Of a stretch of DNA of 44,992 bases, positions 1 through 8,403 are shown one piece after another. Both the position numbers and the translations under genes were made by a program. The notes under the pieces are model-generated. The model made no database searches and was not told the DNA's origin. It was given only the letters and a program-made list of their open reading frames with translations. The stretch comes from Prochlorococcus sp. AG-347-B23. GTDB lineage: Bacteria > Cyanobacteriota > Cyanobacteriia > PCC-6307 > Cyanobiaceae. The stretch lies in contig QCBE01000011.1 in NCBI GenBank assembly GCA_003281715.1, positions 1 to 44,992 on the forward strand. The letters run 5' to 3'. Position 1 is the stretch's first letter. Each line of letters begins with the position of its first letter.

Positions 1-159
1 TCCTCCATCAACATTTAAACCAGGCATTCCTAAAAATAAAGTTCCTTTTTGTACTTCTTTAGAGTTAAAAGAAATATTATTGATTTCATGATCGATTAAA
101 TCTAATGAAGGAAAAATTCCTACTAAATCTAAAAGTTTATGTAATTTTATAGATCTCAT
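1..159 (-). CDS. murE: UDP-N-acetylmuramyl-tripeptide synthetase MurE, N-terminal part only
   Basis: The minus-strand reading frame opens with ATG at 159 and runs off the left edge of the window, giving 53 residues that begin MRSIKLHKLL. The stretch ISFNSKEVQKGTLFLG followed by PGLNVDGG is the typical N-terminal Mur-ligase signature of MurE (S-R/K-x-V-x-x-G-x-L-F, then G-x-x-x-D-G). MurE adds the third amino acid to the UDP-MurNAc dipeptide in the cytoplasm during peptidoglycan synthesis. The ATP-binding and C-terminal domains lie outside the window. It is the last of three close minus-strand genes (yidD, glutaredoxin-like, murE), 10 bases after the preceding stop. Confidence 0.8.
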   Translation of the reverse strand, partial: MRSIKLHKLLDLVGIFPSLDLIDHEINNISFNSKEVQKGTLFLGMPGLNVDGG

Positions 160-169
160 ATAAAAAAAA

Positions 170-472
170 TTATTTCTCCAGAATGGTACTAATATTTTTT
201 TTAAACCAATTCTTTAATTGATCATCTTTTAATCTTGGAGAAATGCGAGGCAATTCTATGATCTCCTCAGACCTAATTCTTTCAATAGCAATAACAGGTA
301 CTTCATAATCATATTTTTTATATTTATCTTTATATAAATCGACCCTATCAATATCAATTTCTTTAAGCTCTTCTAGATTAGGGAATAACTCATTAAGATT
401 TATTTTTGCCAGTTTGTTTTTTAATGAATCACAAAGGCAACATCCCTGCCTAACAAAAATAAACATTTTCAT
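170..472 (-). CDS. Glutaredoxin-like thioredoxin-fold protein (DUF836 type)
   Basis: This 100-residue protein starts MKMFIFVRQG and has a Cys-Cys-Leu-Cys motif at residues 11-14. That is a CxxC redox site (C11/C14) at the end of the first beta strand, as in glutaredoxin-like DUF836 proteins. A VPVIAIE segment near residue 58 supplies the cis-proline expected of a thioredoxin fold. The likely role is cytosolic thiol-disulfide chemistry, but the substrate is unknown. It lies 4 bases after yidD and 10 bases before murE, so the three are probably cotranscribed. The family call rests on motif and size. Confidence 0.7.
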   Translation of the reverse strand: MKMFIFVRQGCCLCDSLKNKLAKINLNELFPNLEELKEIDIDRVDLYKDKYKKYDYEVPVIAIERIRSEEIIELPRISPRLKDDQLKNWFKKNISTILEK

Positions 473-476
473 TCAT

Positions 477-713
477 TTAGTCAGGCACAGGGTCACATCC
501 ACAGGGAGTTAAAGGATGACATCTGCTTAATCTTTTTAAAGTTAACCACCCTCCCTTCCAAGGACCATGTCTAGTAATTGCCTCATATCCATAAGAGCTG
601 CAACTTGGAATAAATCTGCATCTTGGTCCAAAAAAAGGAGAAAACCACTTTTGATAAAACGAAATCATAAAAAGAAGTATAGAAGTAATTGATTTATTAA
701 TAGTTTTGAACAC
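477..713 (-). CDS. yidD: Membrane protein insertion efficiency factor YidD
   Basis: A 78-residue protein of the usual YidD length. The N-terminal 25 residues are hydrophobic/amphipathic. The block [16 protein letters not shown] (about residues 31-46) is followed by HGPWKGGWL and then [15 protein letters not shown] at the C terminus. These blocks are diagnostic for YidD, including the conserved cysteines. YidD is a small membrane-associated protein that helps insertase-dependent membrane protein biogenesis. It is first in the yidD-glutaredoxin-murE minus-strand group and diverges from rpsD, with about 95 bases of AT-rich DNA between the two starts that must hold both promoters. Confidence 0.92.
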   Translation of the reverse strand: MFKTINKSITSILLFMISFYQKWFSPFFGPRCRFIPSCSSYGYEAITRHGPWKGGWLTLKRLSRCHPLTPCGCDPVPD

Positions 714-808
714 TTTAATGATGTAAAATAATATTTCCAGTAGTAATTAGTTTAATTGAATTTAATCAATTATCCAATTTATTGCAAATTTCTATTTAAT
801 TTAAAATT

Positions 809-1417
809 ATGTCGAGATACCGCGGCCCCAGATTAAGGGTTACGCGTCGCTTGGGAGAACTACCAGGTCTCACCAGGAAAGCTTCAAAGAAGTCTAATCC
901 TCCAGGTCAGCACGGCCAAGCCCGTCGCAAGCGATCAGAATATGCAATTCGTCTAGAAGAAAAGCAGAAACTTAGGTTTAATTATGGAGTTTCTGAAAAA
1001 CAACTAGTTCGTTATGTAAAAAAAGCTAGAGCCCAAGAAGGATCTACAGGAACTAACCTACTAAGACTTTTGGAAAACAGACTTGATAATGTTTGTTTTA
1101 GATTAGGTTTTGGAGGTACCATTCCAGGCTCAAGACAATTAGTAAATCATGGCCATGTAACTGTTAATGGAAAAGTTCTTGATATTGCTGGTTATCAATG
1201 CAAATCAGGCGATGTAATCGGAATTAAAGAAAACAAAGCAAGCAAAAAACTTGTTGAAGGTAATATAGAATTCCCTGGCTTAGCAAATGTTCCACCTCAT
1301 CTTGATTTAGACAAACCTAAATTAACGGGAAAAATAAATGGGAAATGCGATAGAGAGTGGGTGGCTCTTGAAATAAACGAACTACTAGTTGTTGAATATT
1401 ATTCAAGAAAAGTTTAA
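809..1417 (+). CDS. rpsD: 30S ribosomal protein S4
   Basis: A 202-residue protein of normal S4 length. It begins [16 protein letters not shown] and contains the S4 RNA-binding domain from about residue 88 ([14 protein letters not shown], then [14 protein letters not shown]). S4 is a primary 16S rRNA-binding protein and assembly initiator of the small subunit. Here it stands alone rather than in the S13-S11-S4-rpoA order of many bacteria, which is usual for cyanobacteria. A long hairpin follows the stop, so it is probably a single-gene transcript. Confidence 0.97.
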   Translation: MSRYRGPRLRVTRRLGELPGLTRKASKKSNPPGQHGQARRKRSEYAIRLEEKQKLRFNYGVSEKQLVRYVKKARAQEGSTGTNLLRLLENRLDNVCFRLGFGGTIPGSRQLVNHGHVTVNGKVLDIAGYQCKSGDVIGIKENKASKKLVEGNIEFPGLANVPPHLDLDKPKLTGKINGKCDREWVALEINELLVVEYYSRKV

Positions 1418-1437
1418 TACTACTTTTCTTTGGATTA

Positions 1438-1488
1438 TTAAATCTCTCATTAAAAAAAATGAGAGATTTAATTTAATTCTTATTTTTA
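1438..1488 (+). terminator. Hairpin terminator after rpsD
   Basis: The arms at 1438-1451 and 1458-1471 (TTAAATCTCTCATT and its exact complement) form a 14-bp stem with an A-only loop. An AT-rich tract with a T5 run follows. The hairpin sits 20 bases after the rpsD stop and just ahead of the next plus-strand gene. The T tract is not contiguous with the stem, so termination efficiency is uncertain. Confidence 0.65.
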
Positions 1489-1494
1489 AAAATA

Positions 1495-2658
1495 ATGGGA
1501 AATAAGGAAAATAATATCAAAAAGCCAGGTTTTAAGACCCTATCTATTCACCATGGGGAAACATTTGCAGAAGAAACTGGATGCGTTATGCCTCCTATTT
1601 TTTCTACATCCACTTTTAAACATGGAAATAAAGATAATTTCGACTACACCAGATCAGGCAATCCAAACTTTAGAATTCTAGAAAGCGTCCTTAAATCAAT
1701 AGAAGATTCTAAATACTGTACAGTTTTTGGATCTGGAATTAGCGCGGTAACTGCAATTTCATCAACACTAAAATCAGGTGACAAGATACTCTGCGAGTCA
1801 AATCTCTATGGTTGTACAGTGAGGATGTTCGAAAAAGTTTTCAAGAAATTTGGGCTAGAAGTTTTATACACAGATTTTACAAACGAAAATAATATCAAAA
1901 AGATTTCATACTTCGAGCCAACCTTGATATGGCTAGAAAGTCCAACTAATCCACTTTTGAAGGTACTTGATATTAAGGCGATTTGTGATGAAGCGAATAA
2001 ACTACAAATCCCAGTAGTAGTAGATAACACCTTTTCAACGGCACTTATTCAAAAACCATTGGACCTTGGTGCAACACTATCACTCGTAAGCACAACAAAA
2101 TTCATTAATGGACATAGTGATGCACTTGGTGGAGCAGTACTTACAAATAATGAGGTATGGAATAGTAAGATGCTTTTCTCTCAAAAAGCTCTAGGGCTTC
2201 AACCATCTCCTTTCGATAGTTGGCTCATTACGAGAGGAGTAAAAACTCTTCCTTTAAGAATCGAACAACAAACGCAAAGTGCAAAATTAATTTCTGAAGA
2301 ATTAGACAATCATAAAATAATTAGTAAAGTAATTTATCCTTTTAATCAAAAACATCCGCAATTTAATTTAGCAAAATCGCAAATGCGATCTGGAGGTTCG
2401 ATGATCACCATAAAATTAAATTTAAATAAAGAAGATACTTTTAAATTTTGCAAATCTCTCAAATATTTCTCGCTAGCAGAAAGCCTTGGAGGAGTTGAAA
2501 GTTTAATTTGTCATCCCGCAACAATGACTCATGCTTCTGTTGATGATGAAACAAAAAATCTTTTAGGGATAAATGATGCTCTTGTCAGATTATCGATTGG
2601 ATGTGAAGAAACAAACGATTTAATCTCAGACATATTATTTGCTTTAAATAAATTCTGA
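1495..2658 (+). CDS. Cys/Met metabolism PLP enzyme (cystathionine gamma-synthase or beta-lyase type)
   Basis: A 387-residue fold-type I PLP enzyme of the Cys_Met_Meta_PP family, of normal family length. Visible active-site elements are TRSGNPN at about 52-58 (phosphate-binding arginine), Tyr105 in NLYGCT, ESPTNPLL at 148-155, VVDNTF with Asp177, and the Schiff-base lysine K202 in TTKFINGHSDALGG. Enzymes of this family make or split cystathionine in methionine synthesis. Gamma-synthase, beta-lyase and sulfhydrylase activities cannot be told apart by eye, so no symbol is given. It is followed after 3 bases by a second, divergent member of the same family and then by cysK, forming a sulfur amino-acid cluster. 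Confidence 0.85.
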   Translation: MGNKENNIKKPGFKTLSIHHGETFAEETGCVMPPIFSTSTFKHGNKDNFDYTRSGNPNFRILESVLKSIEDSKYCTVFGSGISAVTAISSTLKSGDKILCESNLYGCTVRMFEKVFKKFGLEVLYTDFTNENNIKKISYFEPTLIWLESPTNPLLKVLDIKAICDEANKLQIPVVVDNTFSTALIQKPLDLGATLSLVSTTKFINGHSDALGGAVLTNNEVWNSKMLFSQKALGLQPSPFDSWLITRGVKTLPLRIEQQTQSAKLISEELDNHKIISKVIYPFNQKHPQFNLAKSQMRSGGSMITIKLNLNKEDTFKFCKSLKYFSLAESLGGVESLICHPATMTHASVDDETKNLLGINDALVRLSIGCEETNDLISDILFALNKF

Positions 2659-2661
2659 AAA

Positions 2662-4131
2662 TTGAGAGATTTACTTAAAAACCCTATATGGAAAAATTTA
2701 GAGTTGGGATATTCTATTCCTGATAGTATTCATGCTGTTTCTGTAGCATTACCAACTTGGAATGATGTAATAAATTACGAGGAAAAAAATCAAGCATGCA
2801 TGAATTTATTGAAGTCCATTTACCCAAGATTCGGGCTAAACCCCATAGTGAAAAGATTATGTGAAAAAGTAAAAAAGGAAAGTTATTACAACAATAAAAG
2901 TATCTGGCCATATCCGAATGAAAGCATAGCTTTTAAAGCTAAAAAATACATTGATAGAAATACTTCTGGACAATTCTCATTAATTGAAAGAAGAGATAAT
3001 CTAGCTTTCTTAATAACTGAAAAAGAAGGCAGTATTTATGCAAAATCTTTTTGGCAACATACTGGTCTTGGCATATCTTCAAGGGCTGCTGCTATAGAAC
3101 TAGGTCTTGAAGATTGCCCTCCAAAATCTTACGTAAATGAATGTTCTCAAAGAATAAAAAATAGAATTTCTAAATCTACAAAAATTAACTCTAATGATAT
3201 TCACTTAACTTCATCTGGCATGTCTGCATTGCATACATCATTAGAAATCATATATAAATTATTTCCAGCTAAACCAACACTACAAATTGGTTTCCCATAT
3301 GTAGATGTACTTAAATTACCAATGAATATCTTTTATGGAGCCAAATTAATTACAGAAGAAAATTGCGAGGATATTGAATTAGAAATCAAAAGCATAAATC
3401 CATCAGCATTAATTATTGAACTACCGAGTAATCCAATGCTCAAATGTGTAAACATTAAAAAAATTTCAAAAATAGCTAAAAAGTTAAATATTCCATTAAT
3501 TGTTGACGATACGATTGGATCAAATTTGAATATAAATTCCCTAGAACATGCAGATATAGTTTTTACTTCACTTACAAAAATTTTTTCAGGTAGTGGTGAT
3601 ATTCTTGCGGGATCATTAATACTAAATCCAAAAAGCAAATGGATTGATCAATTTAGAAATGCATTAAACGACATTAATCTTCCAACACTTTCCAATGGAG
3701 ATATAGTTTATCTAGAGAAAGTTAGTAGAGATTTAAATCAAAGAGTTTTTAAACAAAATAAAGCATGTTTAGAATTAAAAAAAAGATTAGAGACCCATAG
3801 CGAGATTAAAAATATTTTCCATCCTGAAAATTGTCCAAATTTTAATTCTTTACTTACTTCTGATGGAGGGTACGGCTGCTTATTATCATTTGAATTAAAT
3901 GGAGGATTGAACAAAGCTAAAAAATTTTATGATTCTCTTCAAGTATCTAAAGGACCTAGTTTAGGTACAAAATTTACTCTAGTTTGTCCTTATGTTTTAC
4001 TAGCTCATTATGACGAGTTGGATTGGGCTGAAAGTTTTGGTATACCATCGCACCTTATTAGAGTATCAGTTGGATTAGAAGACCAAGATCAATTGTGGAA
4101 AAGCTTTTCTGAAGCACTAAATAATCTCTAA
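2662..4131 (+). CDS. Divergent cystathionine gamma-synthase-like PLP enzyme with long N-terminal extension
   Basis: A 489-residue protein, about 100 residues longer than its neighbour. Residues 1-165 (MRDLLKNPIW onward) are an extra region. The Cys/Met PLP domain follows, with SSGMSALHTSLE near 184-195, ELPSNPML near 253-260, IVDDTIGSNL with Asp282, and the Schiff-base lysine K306 in SLTKIFSG. The usual substrate-binding Tyr/Arg block of the first paralogue is not evident, so the substrate may differ. The start is TTG, two codons after the upstream stop and in the same frame. No in-frame ATG occurs until about 140 bases later, and the MRDLLKNPIW start looks conserved from memory of homologues. 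Translation is likely coupled to the upstream gene. Confidence 0.8.
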   Translation: MRDLLKNPIWKNLELGYSIPDSIHAVSVALPTWNDVINYEEKNQACMNLLKSIYPRFGLNPIVKRLCEKVKKESYYNNKSIWPYPNESIAFKAKKYIDRNTSGQFSLIERRDNLAFLITEKEGSIYAKSFWQHTGLGISSRAAAIELGLEDCPPKSYVNECSQRIKNRISKSTKINSNDIHLTSSGMSALHTSLEIIYKLFPAKPTLQIGFPYVDVLKLPMNIFYGAKLITEENCEDIELEIKSINPSALIIELPSNPMLKCVNIKKISKIAKKLNIPLIVDDTIGSNLNINSLEHADIVFTSLTKIFSGSGDILAGSLILNPKSKWIDQFRNALNDINLPTLSNGDIVYLEKVSRDLNQRVFKQNKACLELKKRLETHSEIKNIFHPENCPNFNSLLTSDGGYGCLLSFELNGGLNKAKKFYDSLQVSKGPSLGTKFTLVCPYVLLAHYDELDWAESFGIPSHLIRVSVGLEDQDQLWKSFSEALNNL

Positions 4132-4215
4132 ATTCCTAGTATTTACCGTATAGAAACTTATATACTCTTTTTCTAAATAATAGTTAGTATTAGTATATAT
4201 TTTCTCAATATATAA

Positions 4216-5202
4216 ATGGCAAAAATTTATGAGGACAACAGTTTTGCTATTGGAAACACTCCATTAGTAAAATTAAAATCAGTTACTAAAAACGCGAAAG
4301 CTACAGTACTTGCAAAAATTGAAGGTAGAAACCCCGCCTATAGTGTCAAATGTAGGATTGGCGCGAACATGATCTGGGATGCAGAGAAAAGTGGGAAGCT
4401 TACAAAAGACAAAACTATTGTAGAGCCAACTTCTGGGAATACAGGAATTGCTCTAGCTTTTACTGCTTCAGCAAGAGGTTATAAACTCATCCTTACAATG
4501 CCAGAATCCATGTCAATTGAAAGAAGAAGGGTTATGGCAGTTTTGGGTGCTGAAATTGTTTTAACAGAGGCATCTAAAGGTATGCCTGGAGCAATAGCTA
4601 AGGCTAAAGAAATTGCAGAAAGTAATCCCTCTCAATATTTCATGCCAGGTCAATTTGATAATCCAGCAAACCCTGAAATTCATTTCAAAACTACTGGACC
4701 AGAAATCTGGGATGATTGCGATGGTGAAATTGATGTCTTAGTCGCAGGGGTTGGAACTGGCGGTACAATTACTGGAGTTTCAAGATACATTAAGCAAGAA
4801 AAGGGTAAAAATATTACTTCTGTAGCTGTAGAACCATCACATAGTCCTGTTATTACACAAACGATGAATGGAGAAGAGGTTAAATCTGGACCACATAAAA
4901 TTCAAGGAATTGGAGCAGGATTTATTCCCAAGAACCTTGACTTATCAATTGTCGATAAAGTTGAACAGGTGACAAATGACGAGTCAATCGAGATGGCTCT
5001 TAGATTAGCAAAAGAAGAAGGTCTATTAGTCGGAATATCTTGTGGAGCTGCTGCCGCTGCTGCTGTTAGATTAGCTGAACAAGATGAATATGCGGGGAAA
5101 ACTATTGTAGTTGTTCTACCTGATTTAGCAGAGAGATATTTATCATCAATTATGTTTACTGAAGTTCCAAGCGGAATCATTCAAGAACCAGTCAAAGCCT
5201 AA
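4216..5202 (+). CDS. cysK: Cysteine synthase A (O-acetylserine sulfhydrylase)
   Basis: A 328-residue PLP enzyme that makes cysteine from O-acetylserine and sulfide. It has the CysK-type lysine motif [15 protein letters not shown] (K45 binds PLP), the substrate loop [12 protein letters not shown], the PLP phosphate loop VGTGGTITG, and [12 protein letters not shown] near the C terminus. Length and motifs fit CysK rather than CysM or cystathionine beta-synthase. It has its own AT-rich upstream gap of 84 bases after the two Cys/Met enzymes, with TATATT/TATATA runs that could serve as a -10 box. It converges on queA with only 2 bases between the stops. Confidence 0.95.
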   Translation: MAKIYEDNSFAIGNTPLVKLKSVTKNAKATVLAKIEGRNPAYSVKCRIGANMIWDAEKSGKLTKDKTIVEPTSGNTGIALAFTASARGYKLILTMPESMSIERRRVMAVLGAEIVLTEASKGMPGAIAKAKEIAESNPSQYFMPGQFDNPANPEIHFKTTGPEIWDDCDGEIDVLVAGVGTGGTITGVSRYIKQEKGKNITSVAVEPSHSPVITQTMNGEEVKSGPHKIQGIGAGFIPKNLDLSIVDKVEQVTNDESIEMALRLAKEEGLLVGISCGAAAAAAVRLAEQDEYAGKTIVVVLPDLAERYLSSIMFTEVPSGIIQEPVKA

Positions 5203-5204
5203 AT

Positions 5205-6329
5205 CTATTTTTTCTCCAGTAATGAATCTGGTGAAATATACATCGCATCGCCATAAGAGAAAAATCTAAATTTTTCTTTTATGGCTTTTTTATACAAATC
5301 TAATAATCTTTCTCTACCAATCATTGCACTTACTAAGAGTAATAATGAACTTTTAGGAAGATGAAAATTAGTTAATAACCCATCAACTACCTTAAATTTA
5401 TAACCTGGCTTAATTACTAAATCCACGTACTTCGCAATGGGAACATAGTCATTAATTTCATTAGAATAACAACTTTCAAGAGCTCTTACGCTAGTTGTAC
5501 CAATAGCAATTATTTTTCTATCTGTTTTCTTTATTCTTTTTATTTCCTCCACTACTTCCTTATTAACACTTACCCATTCTTTATGAAGTTTTAAGTTACT
5601 TAAATCTTCTTGATCAATTGGTTTGAATGTTCCATAACCCACGTGCAAAGTTATCGGTAAGATTATAACTCCTTTTTTTTTTAGATTGGAAATAAGACTT
5701 TTGCTTAAGTGTAAACCAGCTGTTGGTGCAGCAACTGCCCCCGGATTAGTTGCATACTCAGTTTGATAACTTTTATCATGAAATGATTCTTCTTCGGAAT
5801 TTTTTATATAAGGAGGGAGAGGGATTTCCCCGTATTTATCAAGAAGTTCATTCATTGAATTGAGACAAGTTATATTTTCCGGAAATTTAATAAATCTCCC
5901 TCCAGTTTCCTCATCAACTCCATCAACAATCAAATTAATATCTTGTGCTAAAGGAGATTTTAATTTTAATTTTCTATTTATTTTTAACTTTTTCGCTGGC
6001 TTTGCCAAACATAACCAAACACATTCATGGGATCTTTCTAAAACTAATAATTCGACTAATGTCTTATTTTCTAATTCAACCTTTAACCTAGCTTTCATAA
6101 CTTTAGTATTATTTACAACTACAAGATCCCCTTCTCTAAATTCATCTAAAAGATTCTTGGTAAATTTATTAGTTAAGCAGTCTTTTTCTAAAACACTATT
6201 TCTAACTATCATCAATCTTGATTCATGCCTAATTGCAGAAGGTTTACTAGCAATTAATGAAGGGTCAAGTAAATAATCATAAGCTTCAAGCTTATAATCT
6301 CTTTCTTCATTATTAATTTGAGAAATCAA
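5205..6329 (-). CDS. queA: S-adenosylmethionine:tRNA ribosyltransferase-isomerase (queuosine synthesis)
   Basis: A 374-residue protein that transfers and isomerises the ribosyl part of SAM onto preQ1-tRNA to give epoxyqueuosine. Diagnostic blocks are YDYLLDPSLIA near the N terminus, PTAGLHL in the middle, LHVGYGTFKPI, IAIGTTSVRALES, and LLTNFHLPKSSLLLLVSA near the C terminus. The start is TTG at 6327-6329. No ATG lies upstream in frame before the pdhC stop 6 bases away, so the TTG is the best choice and translation may be coupled to pdhC. The length is typical. Confidence 0.94.
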   Translation of the reverse strand: MISQINNEERDYKLEAYDYLLDPSLIASKPSAIRHESRLMIVRNSVLEKDCLTNKFTKNLLDEFREGDLVVVNNTKVMKARLKVELENKTLVELLVLERSHECVWLCLAKPAKKLKINRKLKLKSPLAQDINLIVDGVDEETGGRFIKFPENITCLNSMNELLDKYGEIPLPPYIKNSEEESFHDKSYQTEYATNPGAVAAPTAGLHLSKSLISNLKKKGVIILPITLHVGYGTFKPIDQEDLSNLKLHKEWVSVNKEVVEEIKRIKKTDRKIIAIGTTSVRALESCYSNEINDYVPIAKYVDLVIKPGYKFKVVDGLLTNFHLPKSSLLLLVSAMIGRERLLDLYKKAIKEKFRFFSYGDAMYISPDSLLEKK

Positions 6330-6335
6330 TTAAAT

Positions 6336-7703
6336 TTAGGAGACGAGAGTCTCTGGTTCATTTTCAATCAGGTAAGCCAAGTCTTTCAAGAATGAAGCAC
6401 CATCAGCTCCATAGATAACTCTGTGATCAGCTGTTAGATTTACTTGCATTATTTTTTTTACAGATATTGAACCATCACTATTAGCTGCAACAGTTGGTTT
6501 CGATGATGCTATCGCTAAGATCGCACCGGTCCCTGGAGGTAGTATTGCGTCAAATCTATCAACACCAAACATACCAAGGTTAGACAAGGTAAATGTTCCC
6601 GTTGAGTATTCATCTGGTTCTAATTGTTTTGATCTCGATCTTTTTACGAGATCTTTCCATTCCCTAGATAATTCGAATAAATCAGTATTGCATGGTTCTT
6701 TTAATACTGGAGTTATTAGCCCACCATCTTCCATAGCAACAGCAACAGCAATATTTATATTTTCTGGATAAGAAATTCCATTTTCTGAAAAGCTTGAGTT
6801 AACTTGAGGATGTTTCTTTAGTGTCTTTGCAACTGCCTTTACAAGTAAAGCAGTCATAGTCACTCCGTTCTGTTTTACCTTTTTGTAGAAATTATCTAAT
6901 TTATCTGTATTAATAGAGTAACCAACCCTAAAACATGGAACATCTAAACTAGATTCCATATTCTTATTTACTGCTTTTTGAAGAGTATTAAATTGAACTG
7001 TTTCTCCAGGACTACCAAAACTATTTCCTGAAGTTTCTGGTTTACTTTCAACTCCCAAATTTGTACCAGGGATACTTGCAGGAGAACCACCTTCGCCTAT
7101 CCATGGTATAGAAACTGGTTGGCCATTAGCTTTTAAAATATCATCTGCTTGAATCCTTCCATGAGGTCCTGATCCATGAACCTTTGCTAAATCAACACCC
7201 ATTTGAGAGGCAAGTTTTTTAGCTCTTGGAGATGCAATTATCCTCGAAGAAACATTACTTGTAGCTGCATTAATTTGATCGGTATTAAAAGATGGTACAG
7301 GCTTTTCACTCTTTGAGACGACTTCTTCAACTTCTTTTTTAATATTTTCAGTCTGAACTACTGGTTTTTCTTCAGTTTTATTGATTACCAACTCAATTTG
7401 ATCTGTAGTAGAGACTTCGGGTTGATTTCCTTTATTTTGTTCTTGAACAGAAGCTATCTCATCCTCATTTTCTACAATAAGACCGATAGTCTCTCCCACC
7501 GGTGCAGTGCTTCCAGCAGGCATTAAAACAGCCGCAAGATATCCATCTTGAAAAGATTCAACATCCATATCTGCCTTGTCAGATTCAACAACCAAGACAG
7601 ATTCACCTCTTTCAACTTTATCTCCTGGATTTTTCAACCATTCCACAATCTTGCCCTCCGTCATAGTAGAACTCAAGGCAGGCATGAATATTTCGTGAGA
7701 CAT
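6336..7703 (-). CDS. pdhC: Pyruvate dehydrogenase E2, dihydrolipoamide acetyltransferase
   Basis: A 455-residue E2 component that carries acetyl groups on lipoyl-lysine to CoA. Domains in order: a single lipoyl domain (1-75) with the lipoylated K43 in VESDKADMDVESF; a Glu/Lys/Val-rich linker (about 80-155); a peripheral-subunit-binding domain (about 158-192, SPRAKKLASQMGVDL and GSGPHGRIQADDI); a second Gly/Pro/Ser-rich linker; and the catalytic domain from about 230, ending with the DHRVIYGADGA active-site motif (His, then Asp). Only one lipoyl domain is present, as in cyanobacterial and plastid E2. queA follows after 6 bases. The 218 bases upstream hold no other gene. Confidence 0.95.
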   Translation of the reverse strand: MSHEIFMPALSSTMTEGKIVEWLKNPGDKVERGESVLVVESDKADMDVESFQDGYLAAVLMPAGSTAPVGETIGLIVENEDEIASVQEQNKGNQPEVSTTDQIELVINKTEEKPVVQTENIKKEVEEVVSKSEKPVPSFNTDQINAATSNVSSRIIASPRAKKLASQMGVDLAKVHGSGPHGRIQADDILKANGQPVSIPWIGEGGSPASIPGTNLGVESKPETSGNSFGSPGETVQFNTLQKAVNKNMESSLDVPCFRVGYSINTDKLDNFYKKVKQNGVTMTALLVKAVAKTLKKHPQVNSSFSENGISYPENINIAVAVAMEDGGLITPVLKEPCNTDLFELSREWKDLVKRSRSKQLEPDEYSTGTFTLSNLGMFGVDRFDAILPPGTGAILAIASSKPTVAANSDGSISVKKIMQVNLTADHRVIYGADGASFLKDLAYLIENEPETLVS

Positions 7704-7921
7704 AAGAAAATTGTTATTGCATAAGTTTCAAAGGATTTCTACCAAACTTCCTAAAGTTTTTATGATTAAGAACCCTTTAAACTCTTGTTTTAATTATACG
7801 AAATCATGTTCACAGTGGGAACTCTTAAAACTTAAGAAAGTAATAATTTAGATCGATAAGAATTTAAAACTTTTCGCAATTAAGATTTTCTTATTTTTAT
7901 TAAAAATACTAAATCTTTTTT

Positions 7922-8365
7922 TTAATTATTGTCTATAGATTGAATAATTCCATCTTTGACAGTAATTGAGACTTGCATTTTTTTAATAAGATTGTCGCCA
8001 ACAGTGACATCACAGAAACTATCCACTTGCCCTTGATCAACAATTTCATCCATTTTTAATTCGCGAACTTGACTCTGTTGTTGAAGTAAATTTCTTTTTT
8101 GTTCTTCAATTTCATTTCGTTTTGCTGCGACTTGTTGTTGCACCTGACTAACCTGTTCTTGAACCCTTGGATCTAGAGGATTAACCGATTGGGATCTAAT
8201 ATTATTTACTATTTGCTGCCCCTCCTGCTCCAGTTGCGATAATTGCTGATCAATATTTGAAATTGCTTTACTTAATTCTTTTTCAGCATCTTCCTTCCAA
8301 GTTGGTGTAACTACAGCTTTAATAGCTATTGAGCGCTTTATAGATATTGAGTTTTTTGTTTCCAT
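7922..8365 (-). CDS. YlqD-like coiled-coil protein
   Basis: A 147-residue protein with an N-terminal beta segment (ISIKRSIAIKAVVTPTW), a long Gln/Glu-rich coiled coil (about 24-100, with many QQ pairs), and a C-terminal beta region ending VTVKDGIIQSIDNN. This layout fits the YlqD family, whose function is not established. No signal peptide or membrane segment is seen. It lies 38 bases downstream of the acyl-activating enzyme on the same strand and may share its transcript. Confidence 0.65.
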   Translation of the reverse strand: METKNSISIKRSIAIKAVVTPTWKEDAEKELSKAISNIDQQLSQLEQEGQQIVNNIRSQSVNPLDPRVQEQVSQVQQQVAAKRNEIEEQKRNLLQQQSQVRELKMDEIVDQGQVDSFCDVTVGDNLIKKMQVSITVKDGIIQSIDNN

Positions 8366-8403
8366 AAAAAATTAAATTACCTTTTCAATATAGATAGAAC
8401 AAA

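Noticed and set aside
5860..6276. 138-residue plus-strand frame inside queA
   Set aside because: It is the antisense of a clear queA and its Ser/Asn/Phe-rich translation has no protein-like pattern.
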